From assembly GCA_026398615.1 (NCBI GenBank), contig JAPLSN010000014.1, forward strand, positions 95,014 through 159,013: a DNA stretch of 64,000 bases, written 5' to 3'. Positions 19,345 to 27,645 of the stretch are shown here, one piece after another (position 1 is the stretch's first letter; every line of letters begins with the position of its first letter). Source of the stretch: Spirochaetota bacterium (GTDB lineage Bacteria > Spirochaetota > Spirochaetia > Treponematales > UBA12059). Both the position numbers and the translations under genes were made by a program. A model generated the notes under the pieces. The model was not told the DNA's origin. It searched no databases and saw only the letters and a list, made by a program, of their open reading frames with translations.

Positions 19345-20394
19345 TCAGCGGAACAGCCTTTCTCCTCCTTCGAGTTCGAGGAGGGCACGCTTGCGCGGCA
19401 GTCCTCCGCCGTACCCGGTCAGGGAACCGTCGGCGCCGATGACGCGGTGGCAGGGCACGACGATGGAAACCCGATTCTGACCGTTTGCCCCGGCCACGGC
19501 CCTGACGGCCCCGGGCCTGCCGATGGCGGCGGCCTGGTCCCGGTAACTCCGCGTCTGTCCGTAGGGAATTCCCAGCAGAACCGTCCAGACCGCCTTCTGG
19601 AACTCCGATCCCGGCAGGTCGAGGGGCAGGTCGAATCCGCGTCGTTCGCCGCGGAAATATTCGAGCAGCTGCGTTTCCGTCAAACCGTGGAGTATCGTTT
19701 TCCCGGGGGCCGACGGCACGCGTAGCAGACGCTCGAGATCCTGGATCTCCCGTTCGAGCCCCCTGCGGTCGGCGAATTCGAGGAGACAGAGCTTGCCCCC
19801 GACATCTCCCGCGACCATGGCGCCGAGCGGTGTGGCGATTCTCGAAATCCAGATGGAACCGCTCCTGGACGCATCAGACGGGCTCCTGCCGGTCGCCGCG
19901 CGCGCAGCGTCGCCGAAACCGCTCAGAGAGTCGTATCCCGCCCCGAACGCGGCATCGGTCACCGTCGACCCGCACCCGATCGCGTCGAATGCCGTCGCGA
20001 GCCTCGCCGAGCGCGCGAATCCCTGGTATGTCATCCCGTACCTCCGTTTGAACCAGCGGCGCACCGCGGCGGGATCCAGCCCTGCCGCGCGAAGATCCCC
20101 GTCCCGGAGCCGTTCCCCGTTCCCGCGCACCAGGGGACGGTACGCTTCGGGGATGTCCCCGGGGCCTTCGAGCGGGGCGCAGATCTTGCAGGGCCGGAAG
20201 CCTGAATCCACGGCTTCCTTCGATGTGTGGAAATACCGGACGTTTTCGCGGCGGGGTTTTCGCGCCGTGCAGACCGGTCGGCAAAAAATTCCCGTCGTGA
20301 CGATGCCGAAATATACCGTTCCATCATAGCGCGAATCGCGGCCGAGCAGGGCTTCGTACCATTCGTCCTCTTCGCGGTCCTTCACGTCGTCCAT
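19345..20394 (-). CDS. ada: Bifunctional Ada: alkylation-response activator and O6-methylguanine-DNA methyltransferase
   Basis: 349 residues with the complete three-part Ada architecture: N-terminal zinc/methyl-phosphotriester acceptor domain (Cys38, Cys42, Cys69, Cys72), a short AraC-like helix-turn-helix region (about 95-165), and a C-terminal methyltransferase with acceptor Cys315 in PCHRVIG. Repairs alkylated DNA and, when Cys38 is methylated, activates transcription in known Ada proteins. GGAGGA precedes the ATG. It lies 79 bp downstream of tag on the same strand, giving a compact alkylation-repair pair. Confidence 0.93.
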   Translation of the reverse strand: MDDVKDREEDEWYEALLGRDSRYDGTVYFGIVTTGIFCRPVCTARKPRRENVRYFHTSKEAVDSGFRPCKICAPLEGPGDIPEAYRPLVRGNGERLRDGDLRAAGLDPAAVRRWFKRRYGMTYQGFARSARLATAFDAIGCGSTVTDAAFGAGYDSLSGFGDAARAATGRSPSDASRSGSIWISRIATPLGAMVAGDVGGKLCLLEFADRRGLEREIQDLERLLRVPSAPGKTILHGLTETQLLEYFRGERRGFDLPLDLPGSEFQKAVWTVLLGIPYGQTRSYRDQAAAIGRPGAVRAVAGANGQNRVSIVVPCHRVIGADGSLTGYGGGLPRKRALLELEGGERLFR

Positions 20395-20473
20395 GCACGT
20401 ATCCTCCGGCTACAAGGTACACACGCGCGGCGACGACGCGCAACCGGAAACCGGACGACTATTTCCCTGTCTG

Positions 20474-21034
20474 TCAGACGAGACGGGGGTACCGAGGGCA
20501 GGAAACGAGGTGGTCGTTGACGATACCGATGGCCTGGAAATGCGCGTAGATGGTCACGCTCCCGACGAAGGCGAAACCGCGTTTCTTCATGTCGGCAGCG
20601 GCGCGGTCCGACAGCTCCGTCCTGGCGGGGATTTCGGCCATGGTCGTCCGGCGGTTCACGACGGGTTTACCGCCCGTGAACGACCACACGTATGAATCGA
20701 AGGAACCAAACTCCTTCCGGACGAACCCGAAGGCTATCGCGTTCTTCACCGCGCCCTCGATCTTGCGCCGGTTATGGACGATCCCCGGTTCGGACATGAG
20801 GACATCGACGCGCGCCTGATCGTAGCGGGCCACCTTCTTCCAGTCGAAACCGTCGAACGCTCGGCGGTAATCCTCCCGTCGCGAGAGGATGAGGCGCCAT
20901 GACAGCCCCGCCTGCATGGTTTCCAAGAGGAGGAATTCGAAATGCCTGCGTTCGTCGTGGACGGGGGTTCCCCATTCCTCGTCGTGGTAGCGCTCGTAGA
21001 GCGGATCTCCGTCGGCCCATGGGCAACGTTCCAT
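20474..21034 (-). CDS. tag: DNA-3-methyladenine glycosylase I
   Basis: 186 residues. The N-terminus CPWA and C-terminal NDHLVSCPRY supply the Cys/His zinc site typical of Tag (Cys4, His17, and the HxxxC pair near the C-terminus). YHDEEWG and LLETMQAGLSW match the helix-hairpin-helix glycosylase core. Excises 3-methyladenine from DNA. Next to ada, 18 bp after the RsbU-like gene stop. Confidence 0.94.
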   Translation of the reverse strand: MERCPWADGDPLYERYHDEEWGTPVHDERRHFEFLLLETMQAGLSWRLILSRREDYRRAFDGFDWKKVARYDQARVDVLMSEPGIVHNRRKIEGAVKNAIAFGFVRKEFGSFDSYVWSFTGGKPVVNRRTTMAEIPARTELSDRAAADMKKRGFAFVGSVTIYAHFQAIGIVNDHLVSCPRYPRLV

Positions 21035-21052
21035 CGAAGGATTCGTTCCGTT

Positions 21053-22702
21053 CTAGCCGGAGGCCAGTGCCGCGCCGAAGGAGAATTCGAGGACGGAGAC
21101 GTCGTCGTCGAACCTGGTCTTGCCGCAATGCTTCTTCACGGCAGAGGCGAGCTGGTCGAGCGTGGATGTGCCGCGCCTGATCGTGGCATCCAGCCCCGAG
21201 AGGATGCCGAGGAAATCCTCCCACGACAGGACCGGGCCTTGCGCCGTCTTGACCTCGTAAATGCCGTCCGAAAATATGTACAGGTTGGAGCCTGGCTCGA
21301 CAATCAGCGATTCCGCGTGGAATACCGCCTCCGGGTCGACGCCGACCACCATGCCGCCCGTCGACAGCTCCGTGCGCGACCCGTCCGGGCCGATCAGCAC
21401 CGCGGGCGGGCTGCCGGCGCTGGCATACATGAGCTTCCGGCTCGAAAGATCATAGCAGCCGTACCACGCCGCGAAATAGAGGTTGTTCTGCTCCTCCATC
21501 CTGAAGGCCGCGTTGAGTCCGGCGAGCACGGACGAGGGATCCTCGAAATCAGCGCCATGGAGGGACTGGGATTTCAGGATGTTCATGAGCGTCACCGAGA
21601 CGAGCGCCGCCTCGATGCCGTGCCCGCTGACGTCGATGAGGTAGAAGAGGATCCTGCCGTCGGACGCCTCGTGGTACCCGAATATGTCGCCGCCGAGACT
21701 GAGTGAGGGCACGAAGATCCAGTCAGGCCTCACGTATCCCATGGGCGCCTTCCTCGGCAAAAGCGAGCGCACGTAGTCAGCAGCTTCCCGCAGTTCCGAC
21801 GCGAGGGCTTTCTGGGAATCCATCATGGCCCTGAGCGAACGCTCGTCACGCATCCGCAGCGCTTTTTTCTCGAGGCATGACTCGATGCGTGCCCTGAGGA
21901 TGATCGGATCGAACTCGCGCGGCATGTAATCCTCGGCCCCGAGACGGATGCAGCGCGCTATCCCGGCGTTGTCCATGAGGGACGAGATGACGATCACGAA
22001 GACGCTCCCGAGCCGCTCGTCGCCGTTGATGCGCTCGAGGAGCTGGAATCCGTTCATCTTCGGCATCATGACGTCGAGGATGACGATATCGAACGGCGCG
22101 AGTTTCATGATCGCCAACGCGTCCTCGCCGTTCTCGGCGATGCACACCACGTGCCCCATCCGCTCGATCCGCCGCCTGAGGATGTCCCGATTGACGGCAT
22201 CGTCGTCGACGATCAGGACGCGCCCGATGTATTCGGACTTTCGCTCGACCGCCTCGTCCCTGGAATATGGGTATTCGGAAACCTGCTCGACGGGGGCTGA
22301 CGTGGCGTCGGTACCGGGACGTTCCTCGACCAGGCCGAGTATCGCGTTGGCGGCTTCGAGCATGTGGGTGATGTCCGAAAGGGCCGATTCGGATCGGCGC
22401 TCCGCGGCCGCATGCTTGGCTGCCTGCAGCGCGGAGACGATTTCGTAGAGCAGGCTGAAGATGGTTACCCTGTCGGCTTCCTCGATCTCGGCGGTCGAGA
22501 CGAATTCCTCGCCTTCGACCTTCCCGAAGTACCGGAAGAGCGGGGTGTTGATCTGCATTACCGCGGAGTGTACCTGCTCGCAGAGTCCTGACAGCAGCGA
22601 ATCGTCGTGCTGGTCCTGGGCGAGGAGATCGGAATATCCGGAAAGGTGGTTCAGGAAAGTTCCGATGTCGTGTCGCAGGCGGACGAGGGTATCATGGCCC
22701 AT
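21053..22702 (-). CDS. Response regulator with PP2C/SpoIIE (RsbU-type) phosphatase output
   Basis: 549 residues. Residues 1-130 are helical and begin LRHDIGTFLNHLSGY, reminiscent of a dimerisation/histidine phosphotransfer helix, with His11 a possible remnant. A receiver domain follows (161-280: acidic Asp166-168, phospho-acceptor Asp210 in VILDVMMP), then a coiled helix and a SpoIIE-type phosphatase domain (about 330-545) with metal-binding GGD, DVSGHG, FSDG and DDDV motifs. Such proteins usually dephosphorylate an anti-sigma-factor antagonist. No STAS or anti-sigma gene is in the window. A 44-codon gene lies 9 bp upstream. Confidence 0.88.
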   Translation of the reverse strand: MGHDTLVRLRHDIGTFLNHLSGYSDLLAQDQHDDSLLSGLCEQVHSAVMQINTPLFRYFGKVEGEEFVSTAEIEEADRVTIFSLLYEIVSALQAAKHAAAERRSESALSDITHMLEAANAILGLVEERPGTDATSAPVEQVSEYPYSRDEAVERKSEYIGRVLIVDDDAVNRDILRRRIERMGHVVCIAENGEDALAIMKLAPFDIVILDVMMPKMNGFQLLERINGDERLGSVFVIVISSLMDNAGIARCIRLGAEDYMPREFDPIILRARIESCLEKKALRMRDERSLRAMMDSQKALASELREAADYVRSLLPRKAPMGYVRPDWIFVPSLSLGGDIFGYHEASDGRILFYLIDVSGHGIEAALVSVTLMNILKSQSLHGADFEDPSSVLAGLNAAFRMEEQNNLYFAAWYGCYDLSSRKLMYASAGSPPAVLIGPDGSRTELSTGGMVVGVDPEAVFHAESLIVEPGSNLYIFSDGIYEVKTAQGPVLSWEDFLGILSGLDATIRRGTSTLDQLASAVKKHCGKTRFDDDVSVLEFSFGAALASG

Positions 22703-22711
22703 GGGACGTAC

Positions 22712-22846
22712 TCAGGACTTTTCCGCGTGCTCTTCGGCGTACTTCCGGAATTCCTCTTCGGACATCTTGTCGGAGTATATCGGGTACAGCGCCTCAACGA
22801 GTTCCTCTATGGTGGGAAATTTCGCGCCGTCGAGCTTGTATGCCAT
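22712..22846 (-). CDS. 44-residue acidic protein upstream of the RsbU-like gene
   Basis: ATG at 22846 with GAGGA 6 nt upstream, 44 codons, TGA at 22712-22714. The protein begins MAYKLDGAKFPTIEELVEAL and ends EEHAEKS, acidic and predicted largely helical. It ends 9 bp before the start of the RR-PP2C gene and has a good promoter about 90 bp upstream, so it is very likely the leader gene of that operon. I recognise no family. A small partner or regulator of the phosphatase is the simplest idea, unproven. Confidence 0.6.
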   Translation of the reverse strand: MAYKLDGAKFPTIEELVEALYPIYSDKMSEEEFRKYAEEHAEKS

Positions 22847-22935
22847 GATTTATCCTCGCGCGGCCGGAATTATCTCTCCGGCTTTCCATCGGACGGCGGG
22901 ATCGCCAGGAAAGGCGAAGCCTGCCGTCTATGGAC

Positions 22936-22964
22936 AGTATACTCGACATTTCACCAAAAATAAA
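22936..22964 (-). promoter_or_regulatory. Promoter for the small ORF/RsbU-like operon
   Basis: On the minus strand TTTATT (22959-22964), 17-bp spacer, TATACT (22936-22941). The -10 matches at five of six. Confidence 0.5.
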
Positions 22965-23008
22965 GCGCAGTTTGCCCTGCTTCCGGGGTCCTTTCCGGCC
23001 GGTCGAGA

Positions 23009-23037
23009 TTGCGAAATTCGGCTGGAATAGGTATACT
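23009..23037 (+). promoter_or_regulatory. Promoter for the polyferredoxin-AOR operon
   Basis: TTGCGA (23009-23014), 17-bp spacer, TATACT (23032-23037), predicted start near 23044, then AAAGGAGG at 23112-23119. It is divergent from the promoter at 22936-22964. Confidence 0.55.
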
Positions 23038-23131
23038 ACGATCCCTGTTTCCGGTCGCCCCGAACGTGGCTCCCCGCGCGAACGGCGATGCCATCCGGCG
23101 TTTCCCTGACAAAAGGAGGATGAGTACCGCC

Positions 23132-23536
23132 GTGATCAAATACCTGAAGACCATCGACGACAAGTGCGTCGGGTGCATGACCTGCACAGCGGTCTGCTCG
23201 AAGCTCTACTTCAAGCAGGAAAACCCCGCGCGATCCGCCATCCAGGTCAACGACCTCGGCAAGGGCGCCTTCCACCTCGTCGCATGCGACCAGGAATGCC
23301 GGCTCTGCGTGCAGGAATGCCCGGTGCAGGCCGTCACCGTCACCAAGGGCGGCTTCGTCCGCGTGGACAAGAATGCATGCGTCGGTTGCCTGGCCTGCGT
23401 GGCCGTGTGCCCGATCGGCGCCATGCGCTACTACCCCGGCGAAAAGGCCCCCTTCAAGTGCGTCGCCTGCGGCGCCTGCGCGAAGGAATGCCCCAAGCAG
23501 GCCCTCGAGATCACGCAGAAGGAGGAGCGCGCATGA
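23132..23536 (+). CDS. Polyferredoxin electron-transfer subunit (AorA/YdhY-like)
   Basis: About 134 residues with four Cys clusters: CVGCMTCTAVC, CDQECRLCVQECP, CVGCLACVAVCP and CVACGACAKECP, enough for up to four [4Fe-4S] centres. It probably passes electrons to or from the AOR encoded next (ATGA overlap). The GTG at 23132 is chosen because AGGAGG abuts the ATG at 23120 with no spacing; that ATG (138 residues) is the alternative. Similar small ferredoxins accompany AOR-family enzymes in Aromatoleum (AorA) and E. coli (YdhY). Confidence 0.88.
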   Translation: MIKYLKTIDDKCVGCMTCTAVCSKLYFKQENPARSAIQVNDLGKGAFHLVACDQECRLCVQECPVQAVTVTKGGFVRVDKNACVGCLACVAVCPIGAMRYYPGEKAPFKCVACGACAKECPKQALEITQKEERA

Positions 23537-25698
23537 GCGTCACCAGGAACGACTTCAAGGTCCTCTCGGAGCGCCGGTACGAAAGGAAAGCCCTCCACCG
23601 CGGCTATTCCGACCGCACTCTCCATGTCGACCTCGGCACCCGCACCGTCGAGGAACGCCCTGTCTCCGCGGACACGAAAAAACGCTTCGTCGGCGGCAAG
23701 GGCTACGGCCTCCGCCTCCTGTGGGATTCCGTGAAGCCCACGACCAGGTGGAACGACCCGGAGAACGCCATCGTCATCGCCATGGGCCCCATCTGCGGCA
23801 ACGTCAATTACCCCGGCTCGGGCAAGAGTCTCGTCGTGTCGATCTCTCCGCAGACCGGCGTTCCCATTGACTCCAACGTGGGCGGCTACTTCGGCCCCTA
23901 CCTGAAATTCTCCGGCTTCGACGCTCTCGAACTCCGGGGCAAGTCCGACCGCGAGGTCATCCTTTTCATCGACGGCAACGAGAGTCTCGTCCAGGTGCTG
24001 GAAGCCCCCGCTTCCGGCCTCGAGAAGGACACACACCTCCTCGCCGAGCAGCTCACGCACGCCTTCGCGGCGAACCCCGACGAACTGCAGCAGGTGTCCG
24101 TCGTTTCCTCCGGCGCCGCCGCCGAGCACACCTGGATCGGGCTACTCAACTTCTCGCTCTACGACAGGCGGCGCAAGGGCATCCGCGTGAAGCAGGCCGG
24201 CCGCGGCGGCATCGGCACCGTGTTCCGCGACAAGCGGGTCAAGGCCCTCGTCGTCCGTTACAAGGGCATCGAGCAGGACAACAACGCGGCCGCGGACCCC
24301 GCTGCCGTCCAGCGGATCGGCCTCAAGCTCCATCGCGAGATCATCGTCAACGACGACAAGCAGTGCAAGATGCGCAAGCAGGGCACCGCCCACCTCATGG
24401 AAGTCATGAACGACTACGACCTCCTGCCGGTGAAAAACCACAAGTACGGCCAGGACCCGAGCGGCCCCGAGCTCGCCAGCTGGGTCTGGGAAAAGCTCTT
24501 CAGCCAGAACCTGCCCGACGGCTGCTGGTTCGGCTGCACCATGGCCTGCGCCCACGCGGTCGACCAGTTCCTGCTCGAAACCGGCCCGTACAAGGGCCAG
24601 AAGGTCTGCGTAGACGGCCCCGAGTACGAGACGGCCGCCGGCTGCGGCTCCAACCTCGCCGTCTGGGATCCGCACGGCATCCTCGAGATAAACTTCTACT
24701 GCGACACCTACGGCATCGACACGATCAGCTTCGGAACCATCGCCGGCTTCCTCATGGAATGCTGGGAACTCGGGATCCTGAACAAGGAACGGACCGGCGG
24801 CATCGAGATGGAATGGGGCGACTGGAAGGCAGCCTGCGAGCTCATGCATGCGATGGCCCGCGGCGACGCGTTCGGCGTCCTGACCGGCAAGGGTGTCAAG
24901 TTCCTCGCTTCCCACTTCGCGAAGGAATTCGGCGCCGATCCCCAGCTCATGAAGGACATCGCGCTCCACGGCAAAGGCCTCGAGCAGAGCCAGTACGTCG
25001 CCAAGGAATCCCTTGCCCAGCAGGGTGGCTACTACCTGACGAACAAGGGCCCCCAGCACGACGAAGCCTGGCTCATCTTCATGGACATGGTGAACAACCG
25101 CATCCCCACCTTCGAAAAGAAGGCGGAAGCCCTCCACTACTTCCCGATGTTCCGCACCTGGTTCGGCCTCCAGGGCCTGTGCAAGCTGCCCTGGAACGAC
25201 GTCGAACCCTCGGACAACGCCAAGCACGCGGAGCCGAACAAGGTACCCGAGCACGTGGCCAATTACATCGCGCTCTACACCGCCATCACCGGCGAGAGCC
25301 TCGACTGGGACGGCCTCATCCGGCAGAGCGAGCGGGTCTACAACTTCCAGCGTGCCTTCAACGTCCGCATGGGCAAGGGCAAGCGCGAAGATGACAAGCC
25401 GCCCTACCGCGCCATGGGTCCGATCACGGCGGCCGAATACGAATCCCGCGCAGAGCGCTACGACAAGGCTCTCAGGGAAAAGGCGGGCATCGATCCCGCG
25501 GGGAAGGCCGTCGACGAAAAGGTGAAGCTCCTCCGGAAGTTCCGAACCGAGCAGTACGAGTCCCTCATCGACGCCGTCTTCAAGCGCCGCGGCTGGACAA
25601 ACGACGGCTGCCCGACGCCGGAGCATCTCGCCGACATCGGAATGGACTTGCCCGAGGTGATCGAGGTCGTGAAAGCCAGGATCTCGGGGAAGGCGTAG
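23533..25698 (+). CDS. Aldehyde ferredoxin oxidoreductase-family tungsten/molybdenum enzyme
   Basis: 721 residues. The N-terminal AOR domain has FVGGKGYGLRLL and the pterin-binding GSGKS/SNVGGYFGP segment (about 95-125), and RGGIGTVFRDKRVKA. The mid and C-terminal domains carry Cys331, Cys335 and Cys339 in a C-x3-C-x3-C arrangement, with a distal Cys550 as possible fourth [4Fe-4S] ligand. As I recall, Pyrococcus AOR has C-x2-C-x3-C, so this may be a YdhV-like or other AOR subclass. The family oxidises aldehydes or reduces acids using a bis-pterin W or Mo. A tungstate importer and cofactor genes follow downstream. The substrate is unknown. Confidence 0.9.
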   Translation: MSVTRNDFKVLSERRYERKALHRGYSDRTLHVDLGTRTVEERPVSADTKKRFVGGKGYGLRLLWDSVKPTTRWNDPENAIVIAMGPICGNVNYPGSGKSLVVSISPQTGVPIDSNVGGYFGPYLKFSGFDALELRGKSDREVILFIDGNESLVQVLEAPASGLEKDTHLLAEQLTHAFAANPDELQQVSVVSSGAAAEHTWIGLLNFSLYDRRRKGIRVKQAGRGGIGTVFRDKRVKALVVRYKGIEQDNNAAADPAAVQRIGLKLHREIIVNDDKQCKMRKQGTAHLMEVMNDYDLLPVKNHKYGQDPSGPELASWVWEKLFSQNLPDGCWFGCTMACAHAVDQFLLETGPYKGQKVCVDGPEYETAAGCGSNLAVWDPHGILEINFYCDTYGIDTISFGTIAGFLMECWELGILNKERTGGIEMEWGDWKAACELMHAMARGDAFGVLTGKGVKFLASHFAKEFGADPQLMKDIALHGKGLEQSQYVAKESLAQQGGYYLTNKGPQHDEAWLIFMDMVNNRIPTFEKKAEALHYFPMFRTWFGLQGLCKLPWNDVEPSDNAKHAEPNKVPEHVANYIALYTAITGESLDWDGLIRQSERVYNFQRAFNVRMGKGKREDDKPPYRAMGPITAAEYESRAERYDKALREKAGIDPAGKAVDEKVKLLRKFRTEQYESLIDAVFKRRGWTNDGCPTPEHLADIGMDLPEVIEVVKARISGKA

Positions 25699-25729
25699 AC
25701 GAATCGGGAGCAGATGCACAATGTGTCCA

Positions 25730-25775
25730 GGGACGGTCCTTTACCGGCCAATCCGGCGGGGACCGTCCCCTTTTT
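25730..25775 (+). terminator. Terminator of the AOR operon
   Basis: A perfect 10-bp stem (25730-25739 and 25760-25769) with a 20-nt loop, followed by CTTTTT. The GGGACNGTCC stem resembles REP-type palindromes, and a RAYT gene starts just downstream, so it may also be a mobilised repeat. Confidence 0.75.
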
Positions 25776-25831
25776 CCAGGTATGGCACGGACGCGACGAG
25801 GTCGGGCGGGCATTCTCATGCAGGCGATTCG

Positions 25832-26356
25832 TCATCGTTCTCCGAGAAGCAGTTGCCCGTGTTCCGGGAAAACCATCCGAACGAATGCAGCTGCTCCATC
25901 GATGACATCCCGCAAGCCAGTCCGGTCATGCCACAGGCCGCCATGGCGCCAATCCCGCGGATTCCCGACCTGGTTCGCTTTCACCGGGTTCTCGTCAATG
26001 TAAGCGTAAATCTCCAGGAATTCCAGAAGACATGCAACTATCCGGGAAAAAAACCTGCAACCCCAGACGTGGCCAGTCAGTTTCTTCATCCGGTTGTAAG
26101 CCATGGCAAACACGCTCAGGATCCATTGCATGATCGAGGAAAGACTTTCACCTTTTGCAGGTCGGAGCATTAGGTGGAAATGATTTCCCATGATGCAGAA
26201 ATTCTCGACCCGGAAGTTGTACTTGGCCTTGGCTCGCTTGACGACATCAAGGAACAGGTCTTTCATGAGTACGGTATCCAGGATCATCTCCTTGCGATTG
26301 GCCCGCGCCGTCACGTGGTAGAGGGCTCCGTCCTCGAGGATTCTTCGCTTTCTCAT
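25832..26356 (-). CDS. REP-associated tyrosine transposase (RAYT, Y1 HUH family)
   Basis: 174 residues from MRKRRILEDG, with YHVTARANR at the N-terminus, the HUH motif NHFHLM (His59, His61) and the catalytic-tyrosine helix EIYAYIDENPVKA (about 122-134). It appears complete. These single-copy domesticated transposases act on short palindromic REP sequences. A longer in-frame upstream extension runs through repeats and is unlikely to be coding. Short GGGAC-type repeats flank it on both sides. Confidence 0.88.
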   Translation of the reverse strand: MRKRRILEDGALYHVTARANRKEMILDTVLMKDLFLDVVKRAKAKYNFRVENFCIMGNHFHLMLRPAKGESLSSIMQWILSVFAMAYNRMKKLTGHVWGCRFFSRIVACLLEFLEIYAYIDENPVKANQVGNPRDWRHGGLWHDRTGLRDVIDGAAAFVRMVFPEHGQLLLGER

Positions 26357-26422
26357 GTAAAAAGAAACACGTCGATTTCCTTTCTTGCTTGTGTCCAGCT
26401 CCGCCCCCCCCCTGTAAGTTCG

Positions 26423-26476
26423 AGCTCTGTCCCTCATGGCCCGGTCCCTCATGGCCCGTCTTCAAGCTCTGTCCCC
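26423..26476. repeat. REP-like cluster beside the RAYT gene
   Basis: AGCTCTGTCCC at 26423-26433 and 26465-26476 bracket two direct copies of GTCCCTCATGGCCCG (26429-26459). On the minus strand the motif reads GGGACAGAGCT, as at 18.1 and 40.6 kb. Confidence 0.55.
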
Positions 26477-26484
26477 ATTGTCCC

Positions 26485-26556
26485 CTTGAGCTCCGATCGA
26501 TAGCGGGCGATCATCGCCTTGGTCAATTCCCGTCGTGCACTCATCGTCATCTCCAT
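26485..26556 (-). pseudogene. N-terminal remnant of an integrase-type transposase
   Basis: From the ATG at 26556 the frame reads MEMTMSARRELTKAMIARYR and then runs into the REP-like cluster. The SARRELTKA-IARYRS start is characteristic of a family of rve-domain transposases; only about 22 codons survive. Nothing after them resembles the family. Confidence 0.5.
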
Positions 26557-26651
26557 CTGCGCACCCCCGCATGTAGGTACGCTCGACTAGATTTCGGTTT
26601 TGAGGCAACGGCCTTTCTTCGGCTAGGTTATTTATGAGGCAATTCGCGCGC

Positions 26652-26681
26652 TTGACAGTTTCCCCCCGCTCCCTATACGAT
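26652..26681 (+). promoter_or_regulatory. Promoter of the tup-moe-moa operon
   Basis: A consensus TTGACA (26652-26657) with either TATACG (26674-26679, 16-bp spacer) or TACGAT (26676-26681, 18-bp spacer) as the -10. The predicted start is near 26688, leaving a leader of about 130 nt before tupA. Confidence 0.65.
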
Positions 26682-26710
26682 TATGGCACTCCGAACCGTT
26701 TCGTCCTGGG

Positions 26711-26767
26711 GGCAGCCCTGCCTATGGCGATCGGTCGAGATCGATACCCCGTCGGGGATTGTCGATC
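26711..26767 (+). promoter_or_regulatory. Structured leader of tupA
   Basis: The leader contains a GGCAG/CTGCC mini-hairpin (26711-26722) and a bipartite hairpin with GATCGA/TCGATC (26739-26744, 26762-26767) enclosing CCCC/GGGG. Given the genes that follow, metal or cofactor sensing is conceivable. I could not match it to the Moco riboswitch consensus by eye. Confidence 0.35.
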
Positions 26768-26819
26768 GTGGGTCGCGCCGGAAACGGCTCGGCCTCCCGC
26801 ATTTGGAAAGGAGACCCCC

Positions 26820-27623
26820 ATGAAACGCATCTTCATCGCCACGGCGCTCGCCGCGGCACTCGTTCTCGGGCTAGCCGCACAATCGCCCGCGAATCCCCGC
26901 CTCCGCATCGCCACGACCACGAGCACCGAGCAGTCGGGCCTACTCGCCGCGATCCTCCCCGCCTTCGAGAAGGCGACTGGCTACCGTACCGAGGTCGTCG
27001 CCGTCGGCACAGGCGCCTCGCTCAAGATCGGCGAAAAGGGCGACTGCGACGTCGTCATCGTCCACGCGCGCGCCCTCGAGGACGCCTTCATGGCGGCCGG
27101 CTTCGGTGCCGATCGCCGGGACCTCATGTACAACGACTTCATCGTGCTCGGGCCGGCCGCCGATCCCGCCGGTGTCGCGAAGACGAAGAGCGCGCTCGAA
27201 GCCTTCTCCGCGATCGCGAAGGCGCAGGCGGGGTTCGTGTCGCGCGGCGACAACTCTGGTACGCACACGAAGGAGAAGGACATCTGGAAGGCCGTCGTCA
27301 TCGCCCCCGCCGGAGTCTGGTACAAGGAAGCTGGACAGGGCATGTCCCAGGTGATCCTCATGGCCGAGCAGATGGGAGCCTATACCCTCGCCGACCGCGG
27401 CACCTGGTTGGCGATGAAAGACAAGTCCTCGCTGAAGATCCTCTCGCAGGGTGACAAGCTTTACTTCAATCCGTACGGCGTCATCACGGTGAATCCCGCC
27501 AAGTGGCCCCAGGCGAACTACGCGGGCGCGAAAGCCCTCATGGAATGGCTCACCGGCCCGACCGGCCGCGCCCTTATCGAAGGCTACAAGATCGGCGGGG
27601 AGCAGTGCTTCTACCTCTACTGA
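26820..27623 (+). CDS. tupA: Tungstate ABC transporter substrate-binding protein
   Basis: 267 residues with an N-terminal signal peptide (about 1-24). The mature part begins LRIATTTSTEQSGLL, the anion-binding TTTS motif of TupA-type tungstate/molybdate receptors. It continues with CDVVIVHA, DFIVLGP and VSRGDNSGTHTKEK, all typical of TupA. AAAGGAG lies 7 bp before the ATG. Captures oxyanion in the periplasm for TupBC; tungstate is favoured over molybdate by family, not proven. Confidence 0.92.
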   Translation: MKRIFIATALAAALVLGLAAQSPANPRLRIATTTSTEQSGLLAAILPAFEKATGYRTEVVAVGTGASLKIGEKGDCDVVIVHARALEDAFMAAGFGADRRDLMYNDFIVLGPAADPAGVAKTKSALEAFSAIAKAQAGFVSRGDNSGTHTKEKDIWKAVVIAPAGVWYKEAGQGMSQVILMAEQMGAYTLADRGTWLAMKDKSSLKILSQGDKLYFNPYGVITVNPAKWPQANYAGAKALMEWLTGPTGRALIEGYKIGGEQCFYLY

Positions 27624-27645
27624 GCGCTGCCGGGGAAGGGTGAGA

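Noticed and set aside
22981..23131. A longer N-terminus for the polyferredoxin starting at 23009
   Set aside because: It would lie upstream of the predicted transcription start, and a strong ribosome site lies much further downstream.
26357..26452. N-terminal extension of the RAYT protein
   Set aside because: It consists of translated REP-like repeats; the family begins at MRKRRI.
26680..26820. Calling the tupA leader a Moco riboswitch
   Set aside because: Hairpins exist, but I could not match the conserved nucleotides of that RNA; left as an unassigned leader.
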